From Bacillus gaemokensis (lineage in GTDB: Bacteria > Bacillota > Bacilli > Bacillales > Bacillaceae_G): 64,000 nt of DNA. Shown here piece by piece: positions 1 through 9,088 of the stretch. Position numbers and translations under genes: made by a program. Position 1 is the first letter of the stretch. Every line of letters begins with the position of its first letter. The notes under the pieces were generated by a model, which had not been told where the DNA came from, did no database searches, and worked only from the letters and a program-made list of their open reading frames with translations. The stretch is taken from NCBI RefSeq assembly GCF_001590835.1, contig NZ_LTAQ01000023.1, positions 2,596 to 66,595 on the forward strand, in the 5' to 3' direction.

Positions 1-663
1 CGTAAGGAGTAAAAATCGTATACTTGTTCCTTTGGTAGATATTCCAAAGGAATATTTGTAATATAAAAGTTAATTGCACTAAGCCGCTTACTGCGTTCTT
101 TATAGGTAATTTGCTTCTTATGTTCTTTAGATGCTAAATCCTTTTGTCTACGTTTCATTTGCGTTTCAGTTAATTTATACAGAATGAGTCTTGCAGGAAG
201 CTTTTGATACATTCCAATATAAATCTCAGGAATTTCATATGTTTCACCTGACTGTAATTGGTCAATAAATTGCTCCATATCTAATTGGATGTACTCAGAA
301 TGCTTTTTTATTGTTCCATTTTGAAAGTATTCAGGTTCTTTATTCTTCTGATATATACGTGTATTGAGTTTTAATCTTGAAATAAAATAAGCATTACACT
401 CTTCTATAGTATGTAAGTCTTTTAAGTCGAAGTATCCTAAATCACGTATACATACATCGTTGGGTTGAAGGGACGTTAAACAAGTAGAACCATATGTTTT
501 GACTTAACCAAATACATAAGGCCACTAAATCTTGTGCGCGGTATTTACTTTTTCGTTTAACAAATCCTACATTTCTAGCTAATTGCTCTAAAGCATCAGG
601 TGACATATATCGTTGCAACTCTTTAGAAAACAATTCTAGTTCATCAAAAATTGATAAGTTCAT
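1..663 (-). pseudogene. IS231-family (IS4) transposase relic, internally deleted and cut by the window edge
   Basis: The first ~55 codons, read leftwards from the ATG at 663, match the N-terminus of the intact transposase at 10816-12246 (shared FxxELxRYMSP and WLxQ motifs). The frame then shifts near 490, and about 130 codons are missing around 465-475. Homology resumes in another frame with CIRDLGYF and SRLKL and runs to position 1, ending in a VYDFYSLR motif. The segment carrying the first catalytic Asp is gone, so the protein cannot be active. This is a dead copy diverged from the 10.8-kb one. What lies beyond position 1 is not visible. Confidence 0.85.
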
Positions 664-731
664 ATCAAAAACGCCATCCTTTCCTATGATTCTACAAAAA
701 GAATAGCGTATTCTTTCATTTGATGGAAAGT

Positions 732-788
732 TTGATTTGTTTTTTGACAGACTTTACAAGGAGAGAAGTCTGTCAAAAAACAAATCAA
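732..788. repeat. Perfect 23-bp inverted repeat (hairpin) upstream of the IS231 relic
   Basis: Left arm 732-754 and right arm 766-788 are exact reverse complements, separated by 11 nt. There is no T-run typical of an intrinsic terminator. It lies about 70 bp upstream of the dead transposase, where insertion sequences often carry structures that block outside transcription. It could also be two abutting element ends. Apart from this and the terminator at 957-986, I see nothing in 664-988. Confidence 0.7.
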
Positions 789-956
789 GTTAATCAATCA
801 ACTCTTCGGTCTTACCGCATAGTAATAGATTCCGTTAGGAATACACTGATATTTCGAATCTACATATTATTTGCACCAGAACCCATATTACCATTATGAT
901 CTTAATACCATTATTATTTGGTTCCGTCCTCGGTCCCAAACCCTTATTGTAGAAAG

Positions 957-986
957 AAAACCACCGGTATTAGACCGGTGGTTCTG
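957..986 (-). terminator. Intrinsic terminator of the amidohydrolase operon
   Basis: AACCACCGGT (959-968) and ACCGGTGGTT (974-983) form a perfect 10-bp stem with a 5-nt loop. On the minus strand it is followed by a T-rich tail, just after the amidohydrolase stop codon. Confidence 0.85.
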
Positions 987-988
987 AC

Positions 989-2830
989 TTAGAAAGCAAA
1001 GCAAGTACAACCAATACCCCATTTAGTTCCATCTTTTCCTATTACGGTATGAGTGTGTTGATGGAGAGGGTTACTGCAACTATGTAACTTGTGATCATGG
1101 GCATCGTGAGAAAGTATATTGTGGGCTAGGTTAGCGCCACCATAACCATAAACTCCCGTCGGTGCCCAATCAGGTGATGCTGGCGGCAATTCAGGTGATA
1201 AATTTTTAAATTCATCATTTCCATAAACAACCTGCCCACCCATAATGGTGAGTAATGATTCAAGGTCTTTGATTTCTTCTTCTGGCACAGTAAAGTAGTC
1301 AGAAGACAATACAGCAATATCAGCAAACTGACCTACTGCAAGGGTTCCCTTTTTACCTTCATCACCAGAGAACCACGCACTTCCTTTGGAATATAGTTCC
1401 AGGGCTACTTTTCTGTCAAGTTTATTCTTTTCATCGTATATCGAAAGACCACCAATGGTTTTTCCGGCAACCATCCAGTAAAGAGCAACCCAAGGGTTAT
1501 AGCTGGAAACCCTGGTTGCATCGCTACCGGCGCCAACAGGTATATCCAGGTCTAGCATACGATAAATCGGAGGAGTACGCTTTGCAGCTTCCTTTCCGTA
1601 TAAATCAACAAAGTATTCACCTTGGAAAGCCATGCGGTCTTGGATGGCAATACCGCCATTTAAAGCCTTAACACGTTCCATACTACGATCTGAGATTGTT
1701 TCTGCATGGTCAAACCACCAGCGTAGACCATTAAAAGGAATTTCTCTGTTGACTTCCTCAAAAACATTTAAGAAACGTGTTATTGACTCGTCATAAGTTG
1801 CATGTAAACGGAATGGCCAACGGTTTTCCACCAATAGAGAAATTACTTTCTTTAAGTCAGCTTCCATCACCGTAGCTAGTTCGGGCCGCGGCATTTGAAA
1901 TTTTTCAAAATCGGCTGCCGAGAATACTAACATTTCTCCGGCACCATTCATTTTATACTTATCATTTCCTTGACCCGGAGAAACAATTTTTGCCCATGAA
2001 GCAAAGTCTTCATATTCATGATTTGGATTTTGCGTAAATAGATTATACGCAATACGCAAAGTTAATTGATCCTTCTCGGCTAAATGTTCAACAACTTTGT
2101 AATCATCAGGATAATTTTGGAATCCACCACCTGCATCAATGGCACTTGTGATACCTAATCTATTTAATTCGCGCATAAAATGGCGAGTCGAGTTAATCTG
2201 GTCGTCAAAATTAAGTACTGGAGCTCTCCCCAAACTTGAATAAAGAATAGAAGCGTTAGGATTAGCAATTAAAAGACCCGTTGGATTACCTCGTTTATCC
2301 CGCTCAATTAAACAGCCCGGAGGGTCTGGGGTATCTTTTGTGTATCCCAGTGCACGCAGCCCTGCACGATTTACAAGTGCTCTATCGTAAAGATGTAGCA
2401 CAAAGACAGGTGTGTCTTCAGAAACAGCATTAATCTCTTCCAAAGTTGGCATCCTTCGCTCTTTAAATTGAAATTCAGACCAACCTCCAACTACTCTTAC
2501 CCACTGAGGAGCAGGTGTACGTCTTGCCTGCTCTCTAAGCATTTCCAGAGCAATAGCAAGTGATGGCACACCTTCCCAGCGCAATTCCATATTATAATGA
2601 AGACCGCCACGAATAACGTGTATATGAGAGTCATTCAGGCCTGGAATAGCTCTCTTTCTTTTAAGGTCTATTTTTTTTGTTTTTTCTGTGGCACTATCAA
2701 GAAGCTCATCTCCGCCTACTGCAGTGACTAAACCATTAGTTATGGCGATAGCCGATACCTCAGGTTGAGATGGGTCAAGGGTAGTGATTTTTCCGTTATA
2801 TAAGATCATATCCGGTAAATTCATGTTCAC
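989..2830 (-). CDS. Metal-dependent amidohydrolase, YtcJ/AepA-like
   Basis: A 613-residue cytoplasmic amidohydrolase-superfamily (amidohydrolase_3) enzyme. The early metal motif SHIHV (His69, His71) follows the typical AIPGLNDSH turn, and GSDA near the C-terminal third is also typical. The family removes N-acyl or N-formyl groups from amides; the substrate here cannot be told from sequence. The C-terminal ~50 residues form an unusual tail rich in His with three Cys (ending CTCFAF), which may bind metal. It is the last gene of the operon, 7 bp after the ABM-domain gene and followed by a strong terminator. Two isochorismatase-like hydrolases upstream suggest stepwise breakdown of an amide or related compound. 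Confidence 0.85.
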   Translation of the reverse strand: MNMNLPDMILYNGKITTLDPSQPEVSAIAITNGLVTAVGGDELLDSATEKTKKIDLKRKRAIPGLNDSHIHVIRGGLHYNMELRWEGVPSLAIALEMLREQARRTPAPQWVRVVGGWSEFQFKERRMPTLEEINAVSEDTPVFVLHLYDRALVNRAGLRALGYTKDTPDPPGCLIERDKRGNPTGLLIANPNASILYSSLGRAPVLNFDDQINSTRHFMRELNRLGITSAIDAGGGFQNYPDDYKVVEHLAEKDQLTLRIAYNLFTQNPNHEYEDFASWAKIVSPGQGNDKYKMNGAGEMLVFSAADFEKFQMPRPELATVMEADLKKVISLLVENRWPFRLHATYDESITRFLNVFEEVNREIPFNGLRWWFDHAETISDRSMERVKALNGGIAIQDRMAFQGEYFVDLYGKEAAKRTPPIYRMLDLDIPVGAGSDATRVSSYNPWVALYWMVAGKTIGGLSIYDEKNKLDRKVALELYSKGSAWFSGDEGKKGTLAVGQFADIAVLSSDYFTVPEEEIKDLESLLTIMGGQVVYGNDEFKNLSPELPPASPDWAPTGVYGYGGANLAHNILSHDAHDHKLHSCSNPLHQHTHTVIGKDGTKWGIGCTCFAF

Positions 2831-2837
2831 ACCTCGT

Positions 2838-3431
2838 CTACTTCCTATTATTTTGTAACCATGGATGAAATATTTTACCGAAAATCGGCATGACTACCCA
2901 TGATAGCAAGGACACTATACATACAGAAACAAAAAAAGCTGACATAATAGGATTCATATTTTTTATAATTGGTCCTATCACTTTAGGAACCAACATGCTA
3001 AGAGGCCATACACCAAGAACAGTAACAATAGACATTTTCCATTTTGGCGGTGGAACTGGCGTTTTCGGAGTAACAAACCAATAAGCCAAACTGCTTTCAG
3101 TTTTGTAAGTTGGATTAGTAGCTTGAAATTGTTCTGCCTGTTTTAACAAATCTTGACGAATATCTGATTCTTGCCAAGCACGTAGATACTCATACGTATC
3201 GAAGCGAAAAATAACAGTATACTCTCTGGATCCGTTATTGGGGACTATTAGATTTACGCCTAAATGCCCTGGGAATTTAGTAGCGGCAGCTTCAATTTCA
3301 CGTCTCCATGTTTCAAACTGTTTTTCACTACCTTCTTGAATTTTCCATGTAACAATCGTTGTTACTGGATCGCTAGCATCCATCGTGTTCCCAGTATGAG
3401 ATTCTCCGACAGTCACTCTTTCTTGTTTCAT
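2838..3431 (-). CDS. ABM-domain protein with C-terminal membrane hairpin
   Basis: A 197-residue protein. Residues ~20-115 resemble the antibiotic biosynthesis monooxygenase (ABM) dimeric ferredoxin-like fold (TIVTWKIQEGSEKQFETW, then a VIFRFD strand). Two hydrophobic segments near 133-153 and 163-185 should anchor it in the membrane. Its ATG overlaps the stop of the upstream hydrolase (ATGA), indicating translational coupling. Proteins of this architecture (ABM plus two TM helices) are common but biochemically poorly defined, so the exact function is unknown. Confidence 0.75.
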   Translation of the reverse strand: MKQERVTVGESHTGNTMDASDPVTTIVTWKIQEGSEKQFETWRREIEAAATKFPGHLGVNLIVPNNGSREYTVIFRFDTYEYLRAWQESDIRQDLLKQAEQFQATNPTYKTESSLAYWFVTPKTPVPPPKWKMSIVTVLGVWPLSMLVPKVIGPIIKNMNPIMSAFFVSVCIVSLLSWVVMPIFGKIFHPWLQNNRK

Positions 3432-4072
3432 ATTTTCCTGCTTGGAAGCGCGCCATGTACCATAGTATATGCGTATTCCACGCCTTGACCATAAGCGCCA
3501 GTGTGTTCTTTTACAATTTCCATAACAGTATCATAAGTTTCTTTGCGTGCCCAGTCACGTTGGTATTCAAGTAAAACTTGAATTGCTGTCACTGGAATTG
3601 CCCCGGCTTGTTCTACACGACGCATAGCAGCGTTATGTGCTGTCAAACTAGTACCACCTGAAGCATCATCAACTGCATAAACTTCATAGCCAGCTTTAAT
3701 TGCTTCAAGCACAGGGAATGCAAGGCAAACTTCAGTCCAAAGTGCGGCAAATATCAATTTCTTTCTACCTGTTGCTTTAATTGCCTCAACAAATTTTAAA
3801 TCTTCCCAAGAGTTCATTGAACTACGTTCTATAATTTCATGGTTTGGGAATATGTCAAGAATTTGTGGCCAAAAGTAACCAGAAAAGCTACGTGTTTCAA
3901 CTGTAGTAAGAATAGTAGGTACATTAAAAGCTTTTGCTGATTTAGCAAGTAGTGTAACATTATTAATTAATGTTTGTCTGTCAATGCTTGCAACTCCAAA
4001 GGTCATTTGAGGCTGAAAATCGATCAAAATTAATGCACTGTTCTCTGGAGTTAACAATTCTAAATTACTCAT
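3428..4072 (-). CDS. Isochorismatase-like cysteine hydrolase (copy 2)
   Basis: A 214-residue single-domain member of the isochorismatase superfamily (YcaC-like). The N-terminal LILIDFQPQM gives the triad Asp, and TEVCLAFPVLEAIKAGYEVY holds the nucleophilic Cys. Such enzymes hydrolyse amides, carbamates or enol ethers. The ATG at 4072 follows an AAAGGAG site. It overlaps the ABM gene by 4 bp and sits 139 bp after a paralogue at 4212-4856, to which it is only distantly similar, so the pair is probably not a recent tandem duplication. Substrate unknown. Confidence 0.85.
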   Translation of the reverse strand: MSNLELLTPENSALILIDFQPQMTFGVASIDRQTLINNVTLLAKSAKAFNVPTILTTVETRSFSGYFWPQILDIFPNHEIIERSSMNSWEDLKFVEAIKATGRKKLIFAALWTEVCLAFPVLEAIKAGYEVYAVDDASGGTSLTAHNAAMRRVEQAGAIPVTAIQVLLEYQRDWARKETYDTVMEIVKEHTGAYGQGVEYAYTMVHGALPSRKI

Positions 4073-4211
4073 AATAAAACACTCCTTTTTTATTATTTCA
4101 AATGATTTATTCTGAAATGATTATTTTTTCTGTTAATTTAAATTTAATCAGCGCTAAATTTATACTATCCACTTTTTTAAAGTGATTTATAGCTATTTCT
4201 TAGGAATTAAT

Positions 4212-4856
4212 TTATGCATTTTGTTTACTAAGATCTCGCTGAGCTCCCATATAACTTCCAATTATATTTTGATAACCTGGAAGATTACTAGCAAGCAAAT
4301 TGCCAAAACCTTCAACATCGTTGCGCCAATCGCGTTGTAATTCGCACGCTACGCTAAACCAGTTCATAAGTTGCACGCCACCATGTGCCATACGCGTATT
4401 GGCAGCATCTGCAACTTGTTTACTGAAAGTTCCTGAAGCATCAGTAACAGCAAATACTTCATACCCAGCTTTAATAGCGGAAAGTGCTGGGAAAGCAACG
4501 CAAACATCCGTAACTACTCCCGCGATGATAAGTTGTTTTTTTCCTGTTTCTTCAATTGCTTTTACAAAATCATCATTATCCCATGCGTTAATTTGTCCAG
4601 GTCGAGCTATTTTGGGTGCGTGAGGAAAGAGATCGACCAATTCTTGCATTAAAGGTCCGTTAGGTCCGTGTTCAAAGCTTGTTGTTAAAATAACTGGTAA
4701 ATCAAAAAACTTAGCAGTGTGAGCAAGAGCTAAAACATTGTTCTTGAATTCATCAACACCATAGTCACGTACTAGTCCGGACATAAGGCCAGTTTGATGG
4801 TCCACTAAAAGAACGACAGCATCATCTTTGTTAATACGAGAATAGAGATTGGACAT
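4212..4856 (-). CDS. Isochorismatase-like cysteine hydrolase (copy 1), first gene of operon
   Basis: A 214-residue isochorismatase-fold hydrolase. The triad Asp is in VLLVDHQTGLM and the nucleophile in GVVTDVCVAFPALSAIKAGYEVFAV. Similar proteins are often annotated as YcaC-type hydrolases of unknown substrate. It starts at ATG 4856 after an AGGAGG site and is the first gene of a minus-strand unit that continues through a second hydrolase, an ABM-domain membrane protein and an amidohydrolase. Flanking IS and TnpB remains suggest the cluster arrived as accessory DNA. Confidence 0.85.
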   Translation of the reverse strand: MSNLYSRINKDDAVVLLVDHQTGLMSGLVRDYGVDEFKNNVLALAHTAKFFDLPVILTTSFEHGPNGPLMQELVDLFPHAPKIARPGQINAWDNDDFVKAIEETGKKQLIIAGVVTDVCVAFPALSAIKAGYEVFAVTDASGTFSKQVADAANTRMAHGGVQLMNWFSVACELQRDWRNDVEGFGNLLASNLPGYQNIIGSYMGAQRDLSKQNA

Positions 4857-5488
4857 TATGTATTCCTCCTAAAAATTAAGTAATCGAAGAAAGTTTAAAC
4901 AGTGGAATAGTATCGTAAATTTCTTCGTTTGTTACGATCAATTTATGATTAAACTGATCGTTAATATTAATTTATCCATAAACTTAGGACACGTCAATTA
5001 TTTTCTAAAAAATCAGAAGAGTTATATCAGACTGATTTTTCAAAACCCTTAATCTTCTTTTATTAATCTAAAATAGGATTTTTATCTATGAACAAAGGTA
5101 GATTATTTATCTCGATTCAATGAAATTGATAGGATTCATCCGGCCCTGTTAATGATTGAGCAATGATTCGATTATAAGAGTTTTTTCGTAAACTACCACA
5201 AATAAGACCTATAGTCTTAGTCATATATTTTCTTGTTTTTTATAAAAATAACCAATTATACCATGGCACACCAAATTAGTAGAAGTAGTTTTATAATTAA
5301 CTTTCAGACTATTTGATTTAATGAAGGGTTTACTATAAAAGGCCGAGGATGTAAGAATCTCTCATTAGTTTTCTTATTATTAGCTCGAGTTTTCCGAGTT
5401 ATGACAAGTGGTCTATATCTATATTATTTTCTCTTCCAATTAATATATATTTTTAGCATACTATTGACTAGAAGGAGGGAGCACAGAA
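4857..5488. other. Intergenic region between the hydrolase operon and ltrA
   Basis: About 630 bp, strongly AT-rich, with no convincing open frame. An inverted repeat AAAATCAG / CTGATTTT spans about 5011-5039 and could be a terminator relic or operator. The promoters for both divergent units must lie here, but I could not fix -10/-35 boxes with confidence. Confidence 0.5.
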
Positions 5489-6580
5489 ATGGAAGAAAAG
5501 AAAGTGACGTGGTTAGAACTCTTTTATGATTTGTTATTTGTGGCAGCAGTGACGGCTGCGACTCATGTTTTACTTCATGTTGAAGATGGGCAAATCCATG
5601 CAGAGTATTTAGTAAAGTTTGTCTTAATTTTTATTCCGATTTGGTGGGCGTGGGTAGGGCAAACCATCTTTGTTAACCGATTTGGAAAAGATTTATTTCA
5701 TCAACGAATCTTTTTGATCTTGCAAATGTTTTTTGTCCTAATAATGACATCAAGCTTATCAGCTGATTTTGATCCTTATTATCTTTCTTTTTTAATTGGC
5801 TATATTGGCTTAAGGGCCGTGACTGCAATTCAATATCTTGTTGTCCAGCGTATAGAAGAGGGGGCTCGGAAAAAAGCAGCACTCTTTTTAGGAAGGTATT
5901 TTTGGATCGGAATCGTTATTTCATTATTATCTGTCTTTTTTGATTCTTGGATACGATATGTTACGTTGTATTTGGGAATTCTTATCGATATTATTGTCCC
6001 ACCGCTTGGAAGAAAGTGTTTAGAAAAGGTTCCCACAAATACAGCTCATTTGTTAGAGAGATTTGGTCTATTTTCCATTATTCTCTTTGGGGAAGCTCTT
6101 ATAAGCACTCTTGTGGTTATTCAACCTAAACAAGGAAATTGGAATTCAATAAGCTTTGCGATTATTTCGTTTATCCTCATTATTTCAATGTGGTGGCAAT
6201 ATTTCGATAACATGGAGAAGAAACTCGACAAGTCTAGACAAACTTCCGGTCAAATTATTATTTACGGTCATCTGTTTATTTTAATGTCTTTGAGTATGGT
6301 TGCAGCATGTATTAGACTATTGTTTTTACAAGAGGTCTATTATTCTTTTATTCTATATTTTGTTTTTGGTTCTGTATTGCTCTATTTCCTGTCAACCACA
6401 ATTGTTTTTCATCAATACAGGTTTGAACAACACCGTTTGAAAATTTATCATCTATGTTTGTTTTTAGGGATTTTAGCAGTCCTTTTTGTTATTAATTTGA
6501 TTGTAGTAGTACCAAATATTGTGATAATAGGACAATTAACTCTATTTTTCATCACCTATGCTAAATTAACAACTACTTGA
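5489..6580 (+). CDS. ltrA: Low-temperature-requirement protein A (LtrA) family membrane protein
   Basis: A 363-residue polytopic membrane protein with about ten hydrophobic segments. The opening KKVTWLELFYDLLFVAAV is the signature of the LtrA family (first seen in Listeria as needed for growth at low temperature), as is LFSIILFGEALI in the middle. Biochemical role unknown. The start has a good AGGAGGGAG site. It stands alone, divergent from the hydrolase operon and followed by an imperfect hairpin. Confidence 0.85.
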   Translation: MEEKKVTWLELFYDLLFVAAVTAATHVLLHVEDGQIHAEYLVKFVLIFIPIWWAWVGQTIFVNRFGKDLFHQRIFLILQMFFVLIMTSSLSADFDPYYLSFLIGYIGLRAVTAIQYLVVQRIEEGARKKAALFLGRYFWIGIVISLLSVFFDSWIRYVTLYLGILIDIIVPPLGRKCLEKVPTNTAHLLERFGLFSIILFGEALISTLVVIQPKQGNWNSISFAIISFILIISMWWQYFDNMEKKLDKSRQTSGQIIIYGHLFILMSLSMVAACIRLLFLQEVYYSFILYFVFGSVLLYFLSTTIVFHQYRFEQHRLKIYHLCLFLGILAVLFVINLIVVVPNIVIIGQLTLFFITYAKLTTT

Positions 6581-6583
6581 AAT

Positions 6584-6622
6584 CTCCCACTTTCACTTCG
6601 TATAGAAGAGGGGGATTCCTAA
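6584..6622. terminator. Imperfect hairpin after ltrA, possibly the right end of the TnpB relic
   Basis: AATCTCCCACTT (6581-6592) faces AAGAGGGGGATT (6607-6618) across a short loop. It could terminate ltrA. Similar hairpins also form the right ends of IS200/IS605-type elements, which fits the TnpB remnant immediately beyond. Confidence 0.4.
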
Positions 6623-6650
6623 GTAAATAGTTCTATTGAACTCTAATTTA

Positions 6651-6890
6651 TTAAGCTATCTCCACAGTCCTTGCGATTAGAAGCCTTATCGTTTCATTCT
6701 TTAAATTGATACTTGCGTTAATATCCTTATCATGGTGTGTACGACAAGAAGGACAGTCCCATTTACGTATATTTATATTTTTAATGACTTTGTTTTGATA
6801 TTTAGAGTAATTATCAATTTTTAAACTGATGTATATGGGAGACCACTCAATATACATCAGTTTAAAAAAATTAAATATTTTATTTATCAA
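6651..6890 (-). pseudogene. TnpB (IS200/IS605 family) C-terminal relic
   Basis: Only the last ~50 codons are TnpB-like: [23 protein letters not shown] matches the second half of the TnpB zinc ribbon and the final RuvC motif (HDxDxNAxxN). The first CxxC pair and the whole catalytic core are missing. The upstream part of the open frame is replaced by a 15-bp perfect inverted repeat (6821-6835 and 6851-6865), which may mark a rearrangement point. No TnpA is present. Confidence 0.8.
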
Positions 6891-6953
6891 ATCAATTTAA
6901 TTTGCATCCGTATAGGATGCAGTGGGGGTTCTAAATCTTTGTTTGAATGTTAA

Positions 6954-7532
6954 TCACTTCAAACGTATTCCTTCAAATGCGTTTATTACCAAGTCATGTA
7001 CATAGGAATCGTTCAACTTTTCACCGGTTACTAGCAATCGATAGAAAATTGGTCCGTAAATGAGATCAATACTCAATTCAATATTGAGGTTTTCTTTCAA
7101 TTCTCCTCTTTTAATCCCATTCTTCAGGAGTTGCTTTGCCTGCAGTCGACGTGGCTGGAAATATCTAGTGCGATATTCCTCTGCTAGTTTTGAATCAAAT
7201 TGCCCTTCACCAACTAACTCAGTAATAATAGTCCCTTCCCGACTTAACAAAAACCTAGCTAAACTTGTGGCGTGAATTAAGATATCATTCAATGCTGAAC
7301 CTGTGTCAGGTACTGGCAATCTGGCTGCGGCAGCAGAAAGAAACCCATCCATTACCACAGCAGCCTTATTTGGCCACCATTTATAAATCGTAGCTTTGCT
7401 AACTTTAGCACGATCTGCAATTTTATCGACTGTGACTGCTTTAAAGCCATTTTCCAGTAATAAATCATAGGATGCAGAAAGGATAGCTTTTTGAGTTTCA
7501 ATATTACGTGGTCGACCTCTTTTACCTTGCAC
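6954..7532 (-). CDS. TetR/AcrR-family repressor of the adjacent MFS pump
   Basis: 192 residues if started at the GTG at 7532, which has an AAAGGA site 9 nt upstream; an in-frame ATG at 7556 has no ribosome site. The N-terminal HTH (residues ~10-57; VDKIADRAKVSKATIYKWWPNKAAVVMDGF) is classical TetR, followed by a TetR_C ligand-binding region. It is divergent from an MFS transporter, and three near-identical palindromes lie in the shared promoter region, so it very likely represses itself and the pump until a drug-like ligand binds. Confidence 0.85.
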   Translation of the reverse strand: MQGKRGRPRNIETQKAILSASYDLLLENGFKAVTVDKIADRAKVSKATIYKWWPNKAAVVMDGFLSAAAARLPVPDTGSALNDILIHATSLARFLLSREGTIITELVGEGQFDSKLAEEYRTRYFQPRRLQAKQLLKNGIKRGELKENLNIELSIDLIYGPIFYRLLVTGEKLNDSYVHDLVINAFEGIRLK

Positions 7533-7558
7533 ATTAATCATTCCTTTCAAGAACATAA

Positions 7559-7663
7559 ACTATACGTTTAGTATACTTAATATGATCAAAAAATAAAATA
7601 GCCTATTTACAAAACTGAACGTTTAGTATATATTTTATGTAATTAATGAACTGAACGTTTAGT
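7559..7663. promoter_or_regulatory. Three TetR operators, consensus ACTgaACGTTTAGT
   Basis: ACTATACGTTTAGT at 7559-7572, ACTGAACGTTTAGT at 7614-7627 and again at 7650-7663. Each is a 14-bp near-palindrome; the last two are identical. The first lies just upstream of the regulator start and the others point towards the pump. The arrangement suits repression of both divergent genes. Confidence 0.75.
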
Positions 7664-7761
7664 TTATTAGTTACCTACCTATTGTCTTGTAATGGCTATA
7701 GCTAGGTTTCAAAATTCAAAAAATTCATTATTAAAAATATCTAGAAAAGGGGAATGAAAAA

Positions 7762-7866
7762 GTGGCAAAATTGGACCTTTTAAAAGAAGAACGGAAAGTG
7801 GTTCAGGCTCAATTTAGTACAATGAACAATGGTATCGCAGTAGTTCTTGACAGGGCGATTCAGTAA
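7762..7866 (+). CDS. Possible 34-residue peptide or gene relic upstream of the MFS pump
   Basis: A GTG at 7762 with an AGGGGA site about 9 nt upstream opens a 34-codon frame ([18 protein letters not shown]...) ending 31 bp before the pump start. It has no recognised domain. It could be a leader peptide or the surviving N-terminus of a lost gene between regulator and pump. The charged, helix-like sequence looks protein-like. Confidence 0.35.
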   Translation: MAKLDLLKEERKVVQAQFSTMNNGIAVVLDRAIQ

Positions 7867-7897
7867 TTTTGAAATAAAAGTATGGGAGGAAATAGAT

Positions 7898-9088
7898 ATG
7901 TCTAATTTTAAAAATAAAGCAATTAATAAGGAGATTTCATCGGGTTTAATCATTCTTTTAGCAACTGCATGTGGTATCATTGTGGCTAATCTTTATTATG
8001 CCCAGCCTTTAATTGGGGTAATTAGTAATGTAATTGGGCTTTCTAATAGTAGTGCTGGATTAATTGTAACGCTAACTCAGATTGGATATGTTGTTGGCTT
8101 ACTATTTCTTGTACCTTTGGGAGATATTGTTGAGAATAGAAAATTAATAATTATATTGTTATTTCTAAGTGCAGTTGCTCTAACTGCCATGGTTTTTGTA
8201 AAGAACGCAATCTTGTTGTTAGTAGCTTCATTCTTTATCGGACTGGGATCGGTCGCAGCGCAAGTGCTCGTACCTCTTGTATCATATCTTTCATCGGAAA
8301 ATGCACGCGGTCGCGTAGTTGGCAATGTTATGAGTGGTCTGTTATTAGGTATTATGCTTGCACGTCCGATATCTAGTCTAGTAGCCGATATCTGGGGCTG
8401 GAATGCAATATTTGCTTTATCTGCAACTGTAATTGTTGTCTTGGCGTTAGTATTATCGAAAGTACTCCCTACTAGGAAACCAACAGCAAAAACAAATTAT
8501 ACCGCCTTACTTAGTTCAATGTGGCAACTACTACGAACTACTCCACTTTTACGTCGTCGCGCAATTTATCATGCTTGTGTATTTGGAACTTTCAGCTTAT
8601 TCTGGACTACTGTTCCATTATTATTGTCAAGTCCTACTTTTCATTTTTCTCAAACCGCTATAGCATTATATGCACTTGTCGGAATTACAGGTGCAATAGC
8701 CGCTCCAATAGGTGGTCGTCTAGCCGATCTTGGCTGGACACGGCCCGCCACTGGGATAGCTCTCACTGTTGTTATTATTTCTTTATTACTACCACTTTTT
8801 ATTCAAAGTAGCTCGCCCTTTGGAATAGCTGTTTTAGTAATTGCTGCAATTCTGTTGGACATGGGAGTATCTGCAAACCTTGTGCTTAGCCAACGTTTAA
8901 TTTTCTCGTTGAGTCCAGAAATTCGTAGTCGATTAAACGGGCTATTTATGGCTATTTTCTTTTTAGGAGGTGCTGTTGGATCCTTTATTGGAGGATGGTC
9001 ATATGCCTTAGGTGGATGGAATCTAGCATTATGGATAGGAATCGCTTTTCCGACCATAGCCTTGCTTTATTTTGCTACAGAGAAATAG
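7898..9088 (+). CDS. MFS efflux transporter (DHA1, YdhP/AraJ-like)
   Basis: 396 residues from ATG 7898, which has a GGGAGGAAAT site; an in-frame ATG at 7847 has none. Twelve hydrophobic segments are evident, with the MFS loop 2-3 motif (GDIVENRKL) and a second copy ([12 protein letters not shown]) after TM7. It probably exports drugs or metabolites by proton antiport. It is divergent from a TetR repressor with three operators between, and a terminator follows at 9262-9293. Confidence 0.85.
   Translation: MSNFKNKAINKEISSGLIILLATACGIIVANLYYAQPLIGVISNVIGLSNSSAGLIVTLTQIGYVVGLLFLVPLGDIVENRKLIIILLFLSAVALTAMVFVKNAILLLVASFFIGLGSVAAQVLVPLVSYLSSENARGRVVGNVMSGLLLGIMLARPISSLVADIWGWNAIFALSATVIVVLALVLSKVLPTRKPTAKTNYTALLSSMWQLLRTTPLLRRRAIYHACVFGTFSLFWTTVPLLLSSPTFHFSQTAIALYALVGITGAIAAPIGGRLADLGWTRPATGIALTVVIISLLLPLFIQSSSPFGIAVLVIAAILLDMGVSANLVLSQRLIFSLSPEIRSRLNGLFMAIFFLGGAVGSFIGGWSYALGGWNLALWIGIAFPTIALLYFATEK

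Noticed and set aside
3264-3488. Plus-strand frames opposite the isochorismatase and ABM genes
   Set aside because: Antisense shadows with no ribosome site and no protein similarity; the minus-strand genes have clear domains.
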